A DNA stretch of 7,073 bases from Thermoplasmata archaeon (GTDB lineage: Archaea; Thermoplasmatota; Penumbrarchaeia; Penumbrarchaeales; EX4484-36), in the NCBI GenBank assembly GCA_021160765.1, contig JAGHBW010000095.1:1-7073 (forward strand). Direction: 5' to 3'. Shown here one piece after another: positions 1 through 5,711 of this stretch. The translations under genes and the position numbers were made by a program. Under the pieces are notes generated by a model. It did not search any database, was not told where the DNA came from, and saw only the letters and a list, made by a program, of their open reading frames with translations. The first letter of the stretch is position 1; each line of letters opens with the position of its first letter.

Positions 1-476
1 ACTACAACTGGAAGCGTTCTATCATCTGGAACCCGGTGCCCCCTTGCCATCACTAGATCTCTTACTTTTGTAGCAGCCAATGCTGAGCGGATGGCCAGGA
101 TTCTCTCCTTTTTGTTGATTTTTTTACTCCAGTCCTTCTCCACCCGGGGGGGATGCGCTCTTCTTCCTCCCACGTTATTGGGGGATTCTGCTGCTCTTCT
201 TCCTTGAGTCAGTCTCTGCACCCTTGCGACACCTCTGCCCTTTCCCCAAGTGGAAACAGCATGTCTCATTCCCGCCATGGGGGATGGACCGTAGGGTTGT
301 CTTCTATTGGCCTGCGCTGCAACCACTGCTCTGTGAATAACGTCTGGTCTATAGGGGGTGTTGAACACCTCCGGAAGTGTGATTTCCTTAACGGCCTTCC
401 CTTTCAGATCGTATACTTTCACCTTCTCCCCCCCTTTTATGTTGGACCTTCTAGTCTTCTTACCCTTCTGCACCAT
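1..476 (-). CDS. rpl4: 50S ribosomal protein uL4 (L4/L1e), N-terminal 158 residues, cut by window edge
   Basis: uL4 is a large-subunit protein that binds 23S rRNA early in assembly and whose long loop lines the peptide exit tunnel. The minus-strand frame from ATG at 476 stays open to the window edge for 158 codons plus two bases. Archaeal homologues are usually about 250-260 residues, so roughly 100 are missing. Visible family signatures are VYDLKGKAVKEITLPEVFNT (residues 21-40) and the Arg/Gly-rich tunnel loop at about residues 70-110, with GMRHAVSTWGKGRGVARVQR then GGRRAHPP (103-110). A purine-rich GAGGGGGAG overlapping the end of rpl3 lies just upstream and can act as the ribosome binding site. 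The start is 14 bases after the rpl3 stop, so the two genes are almost certainly co-transcribed, as in the S10-type operon of archaea where rpl23 and rpl2 normally follow. The gene is intact as far as it can be seen. Confidence 0.96.
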   Translation of the reverse strand, partial: MVQKGKKTRRSNIKGGEKVKVYDLKGKAVKEITLPEVFNTPYRPDVIHRAVVAAQANRRQPYGPSPMAGMRHAVSTWGKGRGVARVQRLTQGRRAAESPNNVGGRRAHPPRVEKDWSKKINKKERILAIRSALAATKVRDLVMARGHRVPDDRTLPVV

Positions 477-490
477 TTTCTATCTCCCCC

Positions 491-1486
491 TCACTTCCCC
501 TGTTTAGATGTGGTGGAGATGTGGGTTATCTGTGGGGTCTCCACCTCCACACCCTTTCTTCTTACAGGATCTCTGAACCGGACCAATCTTTTAACAGGAC
601 CGGGAATTGAACCGTGTATGATCACGTAAGGGTTTCTCACAATACCGTAATGAAGGAACCCACCCTGGGGTGTTATCTCCTCCCCATTTTCACCTATTTT
701 GAGGACACGTTTGTTGAATTCTGTCCTTTGATGATACCCCATCTGACCAGATGACGGTACCGTGGACATTATCCAGTTGGGGTGCCAGGGCCCCTGAGTT
801 CCGATCATCCTCCGGTGTTTGCTGTTTTTATGACTTAGGAGTTTTGTTCCAAATCGTTTCACTCTGCCCTCATAGCCTTTCCCCTTTGTAACAGCTATGA
901 CATCTACCATAGCCCCTGTCTTCTGAAATTCTTCAAATGAAATCTCTTTACCGAGTTTTGAGAAGGCGTAATCAATCCTTTCTTCTATGGTACCTCCTCC
1001 AACCCTAACTTCCATTATCTCTGGAGACTTTTTGGGAATTCCAGATACCTTATACGGTTGGGTGTACATCACCAGCCTCACATCGTCTACCTCAAGTCCC
1101 TTAATTTCCGCCTTTTTGGGTTTTGATACCTTCTTTGGGTAGGGGATTCTCCTTCTGATCTCTTTGTCCGGTTTTGGATGCCAGATCTCCTTTATTATTT
1201 TCAATCCATAGGGTGTTTCCTTGTACAGTCTCATCCCCAGCACCTTCATTGGGGGGGTCTCTACCACGGTCACAGGCACCATTACCTCCTTTCCAGAGGT
1301 GGTTGATGTTGGGCGGTAGTCCACTACGAAGACGTGGGTCATGCCAGCTTTGTACCCTGCAAAGCCCTGTATACGCGGACCGTCGTCTATCTCTGGCCAC
1401 GAGCGTATATGGGGTATCTCACTCCTGGCCCTCTTTCTTGGATAATAGGCCATAGAGCCCCTTCTGGGTCGCCTAATCCGAGGCAT
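491..1486 (-). CDS. rpl3: 50S ribosomal protein uL3, archaeal type, first gene of the S10-type operon
   Basis: uL3 is a core large-subunit protein that binds 23S rRNA and sends a loop towards the peptidyl transferase centre. The product is 331 residues, the usual archaeal length. Recognisable blocks are the basic N terminus (MPRIRRPRRGSMAYYPRKRA), GFAGYKAGMTHVFVVDYRP at 41-59, the central rRNA-binding segment GKGYEGRVKRFGTKLLSHKN at 202-221, the loop GTQGPWHP at 229-236, GQMGYHQRTEFNKR at 247-260, and YGIVRNPYVIIHGSIPGPVK at 280-299. The start chosen is ATG at 1486 because AGGAGG stands 6 bases before it. An in-frame GTG at 1507 would add 7 residues and would place that AGGAGG inside the coding sequence. 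It is followed 14 bases later by rpl4 on the same strand. In many euryarchaea a SPOUT-type RNA methyltransferase gene precedes rpl3. Here the neighbour is a divergent surface-protein gene, so rpl3 appears to head the transcript. Confidence 0.97.
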   Translation of the reverse strand: MPRIRRPRRGSMAYYPRKRARSEIPHIRSWPEIDDGPRIQGFAGYKAGMTHVFVVDYRPTSTTSGKEVMVPVTVVETPPMKVLGMRLYKETPYGLKIIKEIWHPKPDKEIRRRIPYPKKVSKPKKAEIKGLEVDDVRLVMYTQPYKVSGIPKKSPEIMEVRVGGGTIEERIDYAFSKLGKEISFEEFQKTGAMVDVIAVTKGKGYEGRVKRFGTKLLSHKNSKHRRMIGTQGPWHPNWIMSTVPSSGQMGYHQRTEFNKRVLKIGENGEEITPQGGFLHYGIVRNPYVIIHGSIPGPVKRLVRFRDPVRRKGVEVETPQITHISTTSKQGK

Positions 1487-1490
1487 CTTA

Positions 1491-1498
1491 TTCCTCCT
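1491..1498 (-). promoter_or_regulatory. Shine-Dalgarno site that sets the rpl3 start
   Basis: The minus strand reads AGGAGGAATAAG directly before ATG at 1486. AGGAGG is a near-complete anti-16S match with a 6-base spacer. It lies inside the possible 7-codon GTG extension (from 1507) and so argues for the ATG start. Confidence 0.85.
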
Positions 1499-1562
1499 AA
1501 CCTTCACTGACGAGCAACGCCCCTTTAGAGCGCGCCCTCAATCCGCCCTGGCCGTTACGATT

Positions 1563-1648
1563 GCATCCCCCACAGAATCCTTACTTAGGGGGAATGCGCG
1601 GGATGTAAGGTATCCCTATCGTATGGCCATAGCTTCATTTATGCTATG
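1563..1648 (-). promoter_or_regulatory. Three consecutive inverted repeats, candidate structured leader of rpl3-rpl4
   Basis: This is most of the structure in the roughly 330-base gap between rpl3 and the divergent gene. In rpl3 transcript order there are three potential hairpins. The first is CATAGC/GCTATG with a 9-nt loop (1648-1628). The second is GGGAT/ATCCC with a 7-nt loop (1616-1600). The third is a strong 9-bp stem with one bulged base, GCATCCCCC (1563-1571) against GGGGG-A-ATGC (1588-1597), around a 16-nt loop. If transcription starts about 26 bases from the TATA box at 1673-1682, the first hairpin begins almost at the 5' end. Bacterial S10 operons are autoregulated by L4 through a leader hairpin, and some archaeal ribosomal operons are also autoregulated. 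A similar role here is inference. The remaining leader (1499-1562) is GC-rich with no gene that I can see. Confidence 0.5.
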
Positions 1649-1672
1649 AGCAGAGCGGAAAATAAGTACCCT

Positions 1673-1682
1673 TATATAAACA
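1673..1682 (-). promoter_or_regulatory. Palindromic TATA box between rpl3 and the divergent surface-protein gene
   Basis: The minus strand reads TTTATATAAG, matching the archaeal TATA consensus (TTTATATA-like), and is the best match in the divergent gap. For rpl3 it predicts a start near 1651 and a leader of about 165 nt. The core TTATATAA is its own reverse complement, so it could also serve the plus-strand gene, with a leader of about 100 nt before ATG 1814. No clear purine-rich BRE settles the direction. Confidence 0.5.
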
Positions 1683-1770
1683 TTGTTAAAAAGAGGGGGA
1701 CTGTTCAATATGCTTCTCTTCTAATCAATTAAGGAATGGTAGGGGTGGGTTTTACACGTCTCCATAGAAA

Positions 1771-1778
1771 AAATAATA
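1771..1778 (+). promoter_or_regulatory. Possible TATA-like element of the kelch surface protein
   Basis: The sequence AGAAAAAATAATATCC, in an otherwise GT-rich stretch, holds an A-rich BRE-like run followed by AAATAATA. A start about 26 bases downstream, near 1800, would give a very short leader that still contains the GGGGAG ribosome binding site before ATG 1814. The match to consensus is weaker than that of the palindromic box at 1673-1682. Confidence 0.3.
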
Positions 1779-1802
1779 TCCCAAGGATAATATTTACTGT
1801 TT

Positions 1803-1809
1803 GGGGAGA
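1803..1809 (+). promoter_or_regulatory. Ribosome binding site supporting the ATG 1814 start
   Basis: GGGGAGA sits 4 bases before ATG 1814, whose product begins with a signal-like sequence. The upstream ATG at 1736 is preceded by an AT-rich AATTAAGGA with a weaker match. This favours 1814 as the true start. Confidence 0.6.
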
Positions 1810-1813
1810 AGAT

Positions 1814-4519
1814 ATGCGTTTAAGAGTGCTACCTCTTTTACTTGTGAGCGTGCTGATTTTATCCATGTTTGTGTATCTACCCCAGAAGGAGATTTTGGGG
1901 GAATATGGGGAAGTTGAGCTGAGAGATTCTGTACATGTAATAAATACTGAGGAATCCTTTTCCAACGGAACATTAACGAATGTAATGCTTTATTCGGGAA
2001 GAGGTGGTGGAGTAAAACTTACGTTAAGAGATGATGGGGAATGGAGTTGCCTGGAAACCATGCAAAGTCCACTCCGTGCTAGCAGAGATCAAATGGCAGA
2101 GATCTGGGGGACACCTAAGATACTCTATTATACTGAATATTATGGGGAGACCTGGCTCTTTCATGGGGACACCCATCGTTGGGAATTGCTTTACCTAGAA
2201 CCTCATCCCAGTCCTAGATATGGCTCCTGCATGGCGTCCATCTACGATCAGACGAAGGTTGTACTTTTTGGAGGGCAAACCTATTATCATGATTTGATGA
2301 CTGATACATGGATCTTTGATCTGGAAACGAGAAATTGGACACTTGCAGATCCGGCAGTATCACCACAGGGGAGGACATACGCTGCAATGTCTCCCGTATA
2401 CGGGACGTCCAAAGTTGTGATGTTTGGGGGACTCCCCATCCAATATGGAGCGCAGACGTGGGTTTTTGATTATGCGCAGAACACGTGGGTCAATATGTCC
2501 ACACCCTTTTCACCAAAACCTCGCTCAAGAGCGGCTATGGCACCGGTATATGGGACACCCTACGTTATTCTACACGGGGGGTTGAATAAGACTGGAAGAG
2601 TTCTTTCAGATACCTGGGCATATAACGTCAACACTGGAAGGTGGACCTTACTTACGAACAATGGACCTTACAGGCGCTCTCATCGTTTAGTTCCTGTGTA
2701 CGGAGACGATAAAGTTCTGCTTTTTGGAGGTACAGGTCGGTACTCTTCTGATAGCAACGATGTGTATGTGTTTGATTTCAGTTTAAGAAAGTGGTACAAG
2801 CTATCACCCCTTTCCCCTCCGCCACCGAAATCTGACTTCGGAATGGCACCTATATGGAATACAAAAAGCTTCGTAGTATATGGGGATTTTGACAACAGAA
2901 CATGGTTGTACTCCTTTGGCCATTACGTTGAAGAGGGTGTTTATAGAACACCGCCAATAAACCTCACTGCTCCATCAACTATTATGAGGGTGGAGTGGAG
3001 TGGTAAGGTTGGTACGAACACTCAGGTAAAGTATAGAGTTCGCAGTGGTAAAACAAGGGAAGAAATGATAATGAAGAATTTTGTGGGACCGGGTGGGAAC
3101 GAATCGGACTTCTACGTGCAGAGCGGAGCATCCCTTTGGGATGAGCACAACGGTGACAGCTGGATACAGATGGAGTTCTACCTTCAGACATCTGAATCCG
3201 ACACCACTCCAGAGATCACCTCCATAAAGGTTGTCTACAACAACCTCCCAAGGGTAAACATTACACAATTCTATGGTAGGGTTATGAATGAGGAGGTTAC
3301 CATCCCCTTTTTGTTGTATGACAACGAGGGTGATCCAATATCTATTAAAGTAGAGTACAGTATTGACAATAGGACCTTCCACCCTGCAACTTTGAAAGAC
3401 CCAGCCGGAGAATTTGGGTACTCCTCCTCCCCCCGGGGAGCGTATAATCACATCGTATGGGATTCAAATAGGGACATTAAGTATATGGATACAACAGTTT
3501 ATATCCGAATAACTCCCATTGACCGGGGGGTGGGTTTTTCTGATATAACCCAGCCCTTCCGTGTTGATAATCTTCCTCCTAAGGTTGTCTCAATTATACC
3601 CTATAACAGAAGTGAGGGTGTTTCTGTATACACGAAGATTAAAATTGTGTTTAACGAATGGGTTGAGGAGGTCAACACGCCCTTCTCCCCTGTTGTGATT
3701 TACGATATTAAAGGGAAAGAGGTCACCACGATGATGGATCTAGAACTTGACAACTATACAGTGATCCTGACACCTCTAGAGCCCCTAAAATTTGAAACCG
3801 CCTATACAGTTAAAATCAACCCCTCTTTCAGAGATGCTCATGATAATATGATAATGTACTGTCCTACGTACGTTTTCTACACTATGGAAGACATTGACCT
3901 TGACCAGGATGGATTTAGATGCAGTCATGATGAGGACGATGATGAAGATGGTTATACTGACATTGAAGAGCTTGTTGCAGGCACAAATCCGCTTTCTCCT
4001 TCAAGCCATCCCTCTGGCCCGCCTAGGGATTCGGATAAGGATGGAATACCCGACGTTGAAGATCCAGATGACGACAATGATGGATATTTTGATATATGGG
4101 AGATGGTCCTGGGTACTGATCCATTCAGCGCATATGATACTCCACTTGACACGGATAATGATGGGGCGCCTGATGGCGATGCTGCAAACTCAGAACCCTG
4201 GATGGACACCGACGACGATAATGATGGGTACAGCGACATTGAGGAGCTGAAGGCAGGTACAAACCCGAGATTCGCAGCCTCCCACCCAGAGGAAACAAAG
4301 AAGGGTTTAACATCCAACATTATCATTTTTGTCGCTCTTGTAAGCGCTCTGGGGGTTATTGTAGTAGCTGCAGTTGCCCTTATATTGGGGAAAAGAAGAA
4401 GGAGGTTGCAACCGCTCCATAGGGGTACATCGCCCCCCGGGGACGACACGGCAGGGGGAGGGTATATGGGAGAGATCGATCCAGATGAGTATTATCGCAA
4501 GCTTTATGGTGGTGGTTAG
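1814..4519 (+). CDS. Large surface-anchored kelch-repeat / calcium-loop protein with one C-terminal transmembrane helix
   Basis: This is a predicted 901-residue extracytoplasmic protein; I do not recognise a named gene. The start chosen is ATG 1814, which follows GGGGAGA and opens a hydrophobic leader (residues 6-20). An in-frame ATG at 1736 would place 26 non-hydrophobic residues ahead of the leader. Domains in order are: six kelch-like repeats at about 86-127, 132-178, 184-229, 234-280, 285-331 and 336-369; a beta-sandwich of the kind found in archaeal and bacterial surface proteins (375-475); an Ig/FN3-like segment (478-586); an SbsA/Big_5-like Ig domain (587-691); Asp-rich thrombospondin-3-like calcium loops (693-825); and a transmembrane helix (about 834-858) followed by KRRRR and a 40-residue cytoplasmic tail. 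Repeats 2-5 keep the GG doublet (153-154, 205-206, 255-256, 305-306) and a tryptophan near each repeat end (175, 225, 277, 327). Repeats 1 and 6 lack the GG. Eleven N-glycosylation sequons all lie in the predicted outside part. The kelch part most likely binds a protein or glycan. No catalytic residues are apparent. Confidence 0.9.
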   Translation: MRLRVLPLLLVSVLILSMFVYLPQKEILGEYGEVELRDSVHVINTEESFSNGTLTNVMLYSGRGGGVKLTLRDDGEWSCLETMQSPLRASRDQMAEIWGTPKILYYTEYYGETWLFHGDTHRWELLYLEPHPSPRYGSCMASIYDQTKVVLFGGQTYYHDLMTDTWIFDLETRNWTLADPAVSPQGRTYAAMSPVYGTSKVVMFGGLPIQYGAQTWVFDYAQNTWVNMSTPFSPKPRSRAAMAPVYGTPYVILHGGLNKTGRVLSDTWAYNVNTGRWTLLTNNGPYRRSHRLVPVYGDDKVLLFGGTGRYSSDSNDVYVFDFSLRKWYKLSPLSPPPPKSDFGMAPIWNTKSFVVYGDFDNRTWLYSFGHYVEEGVYRTPPINLTAPSTIMRVEWSGKVGTNTQVKYRVRSGKTREEMIMKNFVGPGGNESDFYVQSGASLWDEHNGDSWIQMEFYLQTSESDTTPEITSIKVVYNNLPRVNITQFYGRVMNEEVTIPFLLYDNEGDPISIKVEYSIDNRTFHPATLKDPAGEFGYSSSPRGAYNHIVWDSNRDIKYMDTTVYIRITPIDRGVGFSDITQPFRVDNLPPKVVSIIPYNRSEGVSVYTKIKIVFNEWVEEVNTPFSPVVIYDIKGKEVTTMMDLELDNYTVILTPLEPLKFETAYTVKINPSFRDAHDNMIMYCPTYVFYTMEDIDLDQDGFRCSHDEDDDEDGYTDIEELVAGTNPLSPSSHPSGPPRDSDKDGIPDVEDPDDDNDGYFDIWEMVLGTDPFSAYDTPLDTDNDGAPDGDAANSEPWMDTDDDNDGYSDIEELKAGTNPRFAASHPEETKKGLTSNIIIFVALVSALGVIVVAAVALILGKRRRRLQPLHRGTSPPGDDTAGGGYMGEIDPDEYYRKLYGGG
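3935..4288 (+). repeat. Three 26-residue Asp-rich calcium-loop repeats inside the surface protein
   Basis: Three copies of a 26-residue unit with the pattern DDD[EN]DGYxDIxExxxGT[ND]P occur at 3935-4012, 4067-4144 and 4211-4288 (residues 708-733, 752-777, 800-825). Each is preceded by a shorter DxDxDG loop (D695-G700, D739-G744, D779-G784). The spacing between units is 44 and 48 residues. Copies 1 and 3 are the most alike, sharing GTNP and ending in SHP. The pattern is that of thrombospondin type-3 / dockerin-like calcium-binding loops, which would form a rigid, calcium-dependent stalk between the Ig-like domains and the membrane helix. The DNA of the copies has diverged at third positions, so this is an old duplication. 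Confidence 0.85.
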
Positions 4520-4525
4520 AAAAAA
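4520..4525 (-). terminator. Oligo-T terminator of the initiator tRNA gene
   Basis: The minus strand has six consecutive T immediately after the encoded CCA end of the tRNA. Archaeal RNA polymerase terminates at such oligo-T tracts. The tract abuts the TAG stop codon of the convergent surface-protein gene (4517-4519). Confidence 0.55.
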
Positions 4526-4603
<78 letters not shown>

Positions 4604-4649
4604 ATCCTTCTCACTGCTGGGGTATTCAAGCCTCCGTATATTCTTCTTT

Positions 4650-4657
4650 TAAATAAA
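4650..4657 (-). promoter_or_regulatory. Predicted TATA box of the initiator tRNA gene
   Basis: The minus strand reads GTTTATTTAAAAG, with TTTATTTA matching the archaeal TATA-box pattern. It lies about 50 bases upstream of the mature tRNA 5' end, which predicts a start near 4627 and a short 5' leader to be removed by RNase P. It sits in the 73-base gap between the hydrolase gene and the tRNA. Confidence 0.55.
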
Positions 4658-4676
4658 CGTTACTGAGCCCCTTGTA

Positions 4677-5480
4677 CTAAACCTCACTCCAGCCCTCCCG
4701 TACCACCTCAACACCCCCTTTAGACATTTCAACGACCATCCCGTCCTTCGCAGCTACCGTCTTTATCTTTGTCTTTCTGTGTACCCAACCGGCCTGGAGG
4801 TCTGGGTCGGAATTAATGGCCTTCTTTCCGAAATGTGTCATAATAGCTAGAGCAGGCTTTATTTTTTCAACGAGAAATGCAGCATCCTCTGTTGAAAGGT
4901 GATATTTAATTCTGGCTTCAAGCGGTCTTGTCACTGAGAGTATAAGAAGGTCTATCTTCTTTTGTTGAGAAAGGAGTCCCGGATTAAGGGAGGTGTCTGA
5001 GACATATGATATTCTACCTGATGGTGTGTCTATGATAAAACCTACAGATGAAGGGTCGTTGTGATACGTTTTGAATGGGATGAATGTGAAGGGGGAAAGT
5101 TGAACAGCACGCCCCGGCTCGGCAACAACCACCCTTTTTACCCTCCTTTGATGATACTTTGATATTGCAGGTCCAACATCCTCCACTCCCTCAAGAACAC
5201 TTTTAGAGGCAAGGAGCAGTCCCGATGGTTCTCTCTTTTTGAGGTACATTCCCTCCAGCAGTACCTCTGCATCAGAATAATGGTCTGGATGGCAGTGACT
5301 TACAAGGATAGCATCTGTGTTTAGGGGTGACTTCCCTTCTTTTCTTAATAGCAGGGCAGCCCCGGGGCCTGGATCAATGTGAACCCTTCTTTCACCCTGA
5401 AGATATATTCCTCCTGTACATCTCTCCTGGTTTACGGTGACAATTCGGCCACCGCCTGTTCCCAAGAAGGTTATTTTCAT
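4677..5480 (-). CDS. Metallo-beta-lactamase-fold hydrolase (RNase Z / PhnP-like superfamily)
   Basis: This is a 267-residue cytoplasmic metal-dependent hydrolase of the metallo-beta-lactamase superfamily (Lactamase_B_2-like). The N terminus is MKITFLGTGGGR, the standard first strand and glycine turn, followed by RCTGGI and HIDPGPGA (residues 34-41). The metal-binding motif HxHxDH is present as HCHPDH (62-67). Further likely ligands are H140, the bridging D162 in YVSDTS, H194 and H216 in THFG. All key residues appear present, so it is probably active. Similar proteins with GTGGGR and TGGI motifs are found in methanogens and other euryarchaea. Substrates of this subgroup are not settled: phosphodiesters or cyclic phosphates would fit the fold, but that is inference. 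It lacks the long exosite arm expected of a tRNA-processing RNase Z, so its position next to a tRNA gene is not evidence for that role. No strong Shine-Dalgarno precedes ATG 5480. Confidence 0.9.
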   Translation of the reverse strand: MKITFLGTGGGRIVTVNQERCTGGIYLQGERRVHIDPGPGAALLLRKEGKSPLNTDAILVSHCHPDHYSDAEVLLEGMYLKKREPSGLLLASKSVLEGVEDVGPAISKYHQRRVKRVVVAEPGRAVQLSPFTFIPFKTYHNDPSSVGFIIDTPSGRISYVSDTSLNPGLLSQQKKIDLLILSVTRPLEARIKYHLSTEDAAFLVEKIKPALAIMTHFGKKAINSDPDLQAGWVHRKTKIKTVAAKDGMVVEMSKGGVEVVREGWSEV

Positions 5481-5504
5481 GCTTTTGCCCTATACCAGCG
5501 AGGT

Positions 5505-5512
5505 TATATTTT
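5505..5512 (-). promoter_or_regulatory. TATA box of the hydrolase gene, positioned for a near-leaderless mRNA
   Basis: The minus strand reads CCAAAAAAATATAACC, an A-rich BRE-like run followed by AAATATAA. Its centre is about 28 bases before ATG 5480, so transcription should begin at or within a few bases of the start codon. This fits the lack of a good Shine-Dalgarno sequence before this gene. Confidence 0.6.
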
Positions 5513-5629
5513 TTTGGTTTTTTCCGGTATTCGCCTTCCCACCCTATTTTACACCCATCCCCTGTGAATGCATAAACCATGACTTCTCTGGGGACGATTG
5601 ACGATTTTAATGACGAGAATTGGGGAAAG

Positions 5630-5638
5630 TTTATTTAT
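5630..5638 (+). promoter_or_regulatory. BRE/TATA promoter of the PPC-like secreted protein
   Basis: The sequence GGGGAAAG followed by TTTATTTAT is a good archaeal BRE plus TATA arrangement. It predicts a start near 5660 and a leader of about 50 nt before TTG 5712. The rest of the divergent gap (5513-5629) shows no gene that I can support. Confidence 0.55.
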
Positions 5639-5661
5639 CCCACTGGTATAAAGGGCGCATT

Positions 5662-5690
5662 GTAGTCGCCGATATGTTAAAGCGACATAC
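5662..5690 (+). promoter_or_regulatory. Hairpin in the leader of the PPC-like protein gene
   Basis: GTAGTCGC (5662-5669) pairs with GCGAC-A-TAC (5682-5690) to give an 8-bp stem with one bulged A and a 12-nt loop. It would lie at the 5' end of the predicted transcript and ends 9 bases before the Shine-Dalgarno site. It could be an mRNA-stabilising 5' hairpin, a translational control element, or, as DNA, a regulator-binding inverted repeat. Confidence 0.45.
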
Positions 5691-5699
5691 TGTGAATTT

Positions 5700-5707
5700 G
5701 GAGGTGA
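5700..5707 (+). promoter_or_regulatory. Strong Shine-Dalgarno site that sets a TTG start
   Basis: GGAGGTGA is an eight-base match to the 16S rRNA 3' end, 4 bases before TTG 5712. The GTG inside it (5704-5706) reads into a stop after two codons, so it cannot be the start. No in-frame ATG occurs before the signal sequence. Confidence 0.85.
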
Positions 5708-5711
5708 AAGT

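Noticed and set aside
153..629. Plus-strand open frame of 158 codons across the rpl4/rpl3 boundary
   Set aside because: It lies opposite two certain ribosomal protein genes, its translation is low-complexity Ser/Leu/His, and it has no ribosome site or family resemblance.
1487..1507. Seven-codon GTG extension of rpl3
   Set aside because: AGGAGG stands 6 bases before the ATG at 1486 and would be inside the extension. The archaeal uL3 N terminus begins at that ATG.
1736..1813. N-terminal extension of the kelch protein from the upstream in-frame ATG
   Set aside because: The extra 26 residues precede the hydrophobic leader and would bury it. GGGGAGA before ATG 1814 is the better initiation site.
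2975..3451. Minus-strand open frames inside the surface-protein gene
   Set aside because: They are antisense to a continuous, domain-bearing plus-strand gene, with no promoter, ribosome site or recognisable motif.
3952..4449. Minus-strand open frame rich in Ser and Pro
   Set aside because: It is the antisense shadow of the Asp-codon-rich calcium-loop repeats; GAT/GAC repeats read backwards give Ser/Ile-rich frames without stops.
5504..5526. T7 and T6 runs on the plus strand as a terminator
   Set aside because: No plus-strand gene ends upstream within reach. The same bases read on the minus strand are the A-rich BRE/TATA region of the hydrolase.
5392..5580. Small minus-strand frame (62 codons) overlapping the start of the hydrolase gene
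   Set aside because: It runs out of frame into the hydrolase, has no ribosome site, and contains the hydrolase promoter. It is probably chance.
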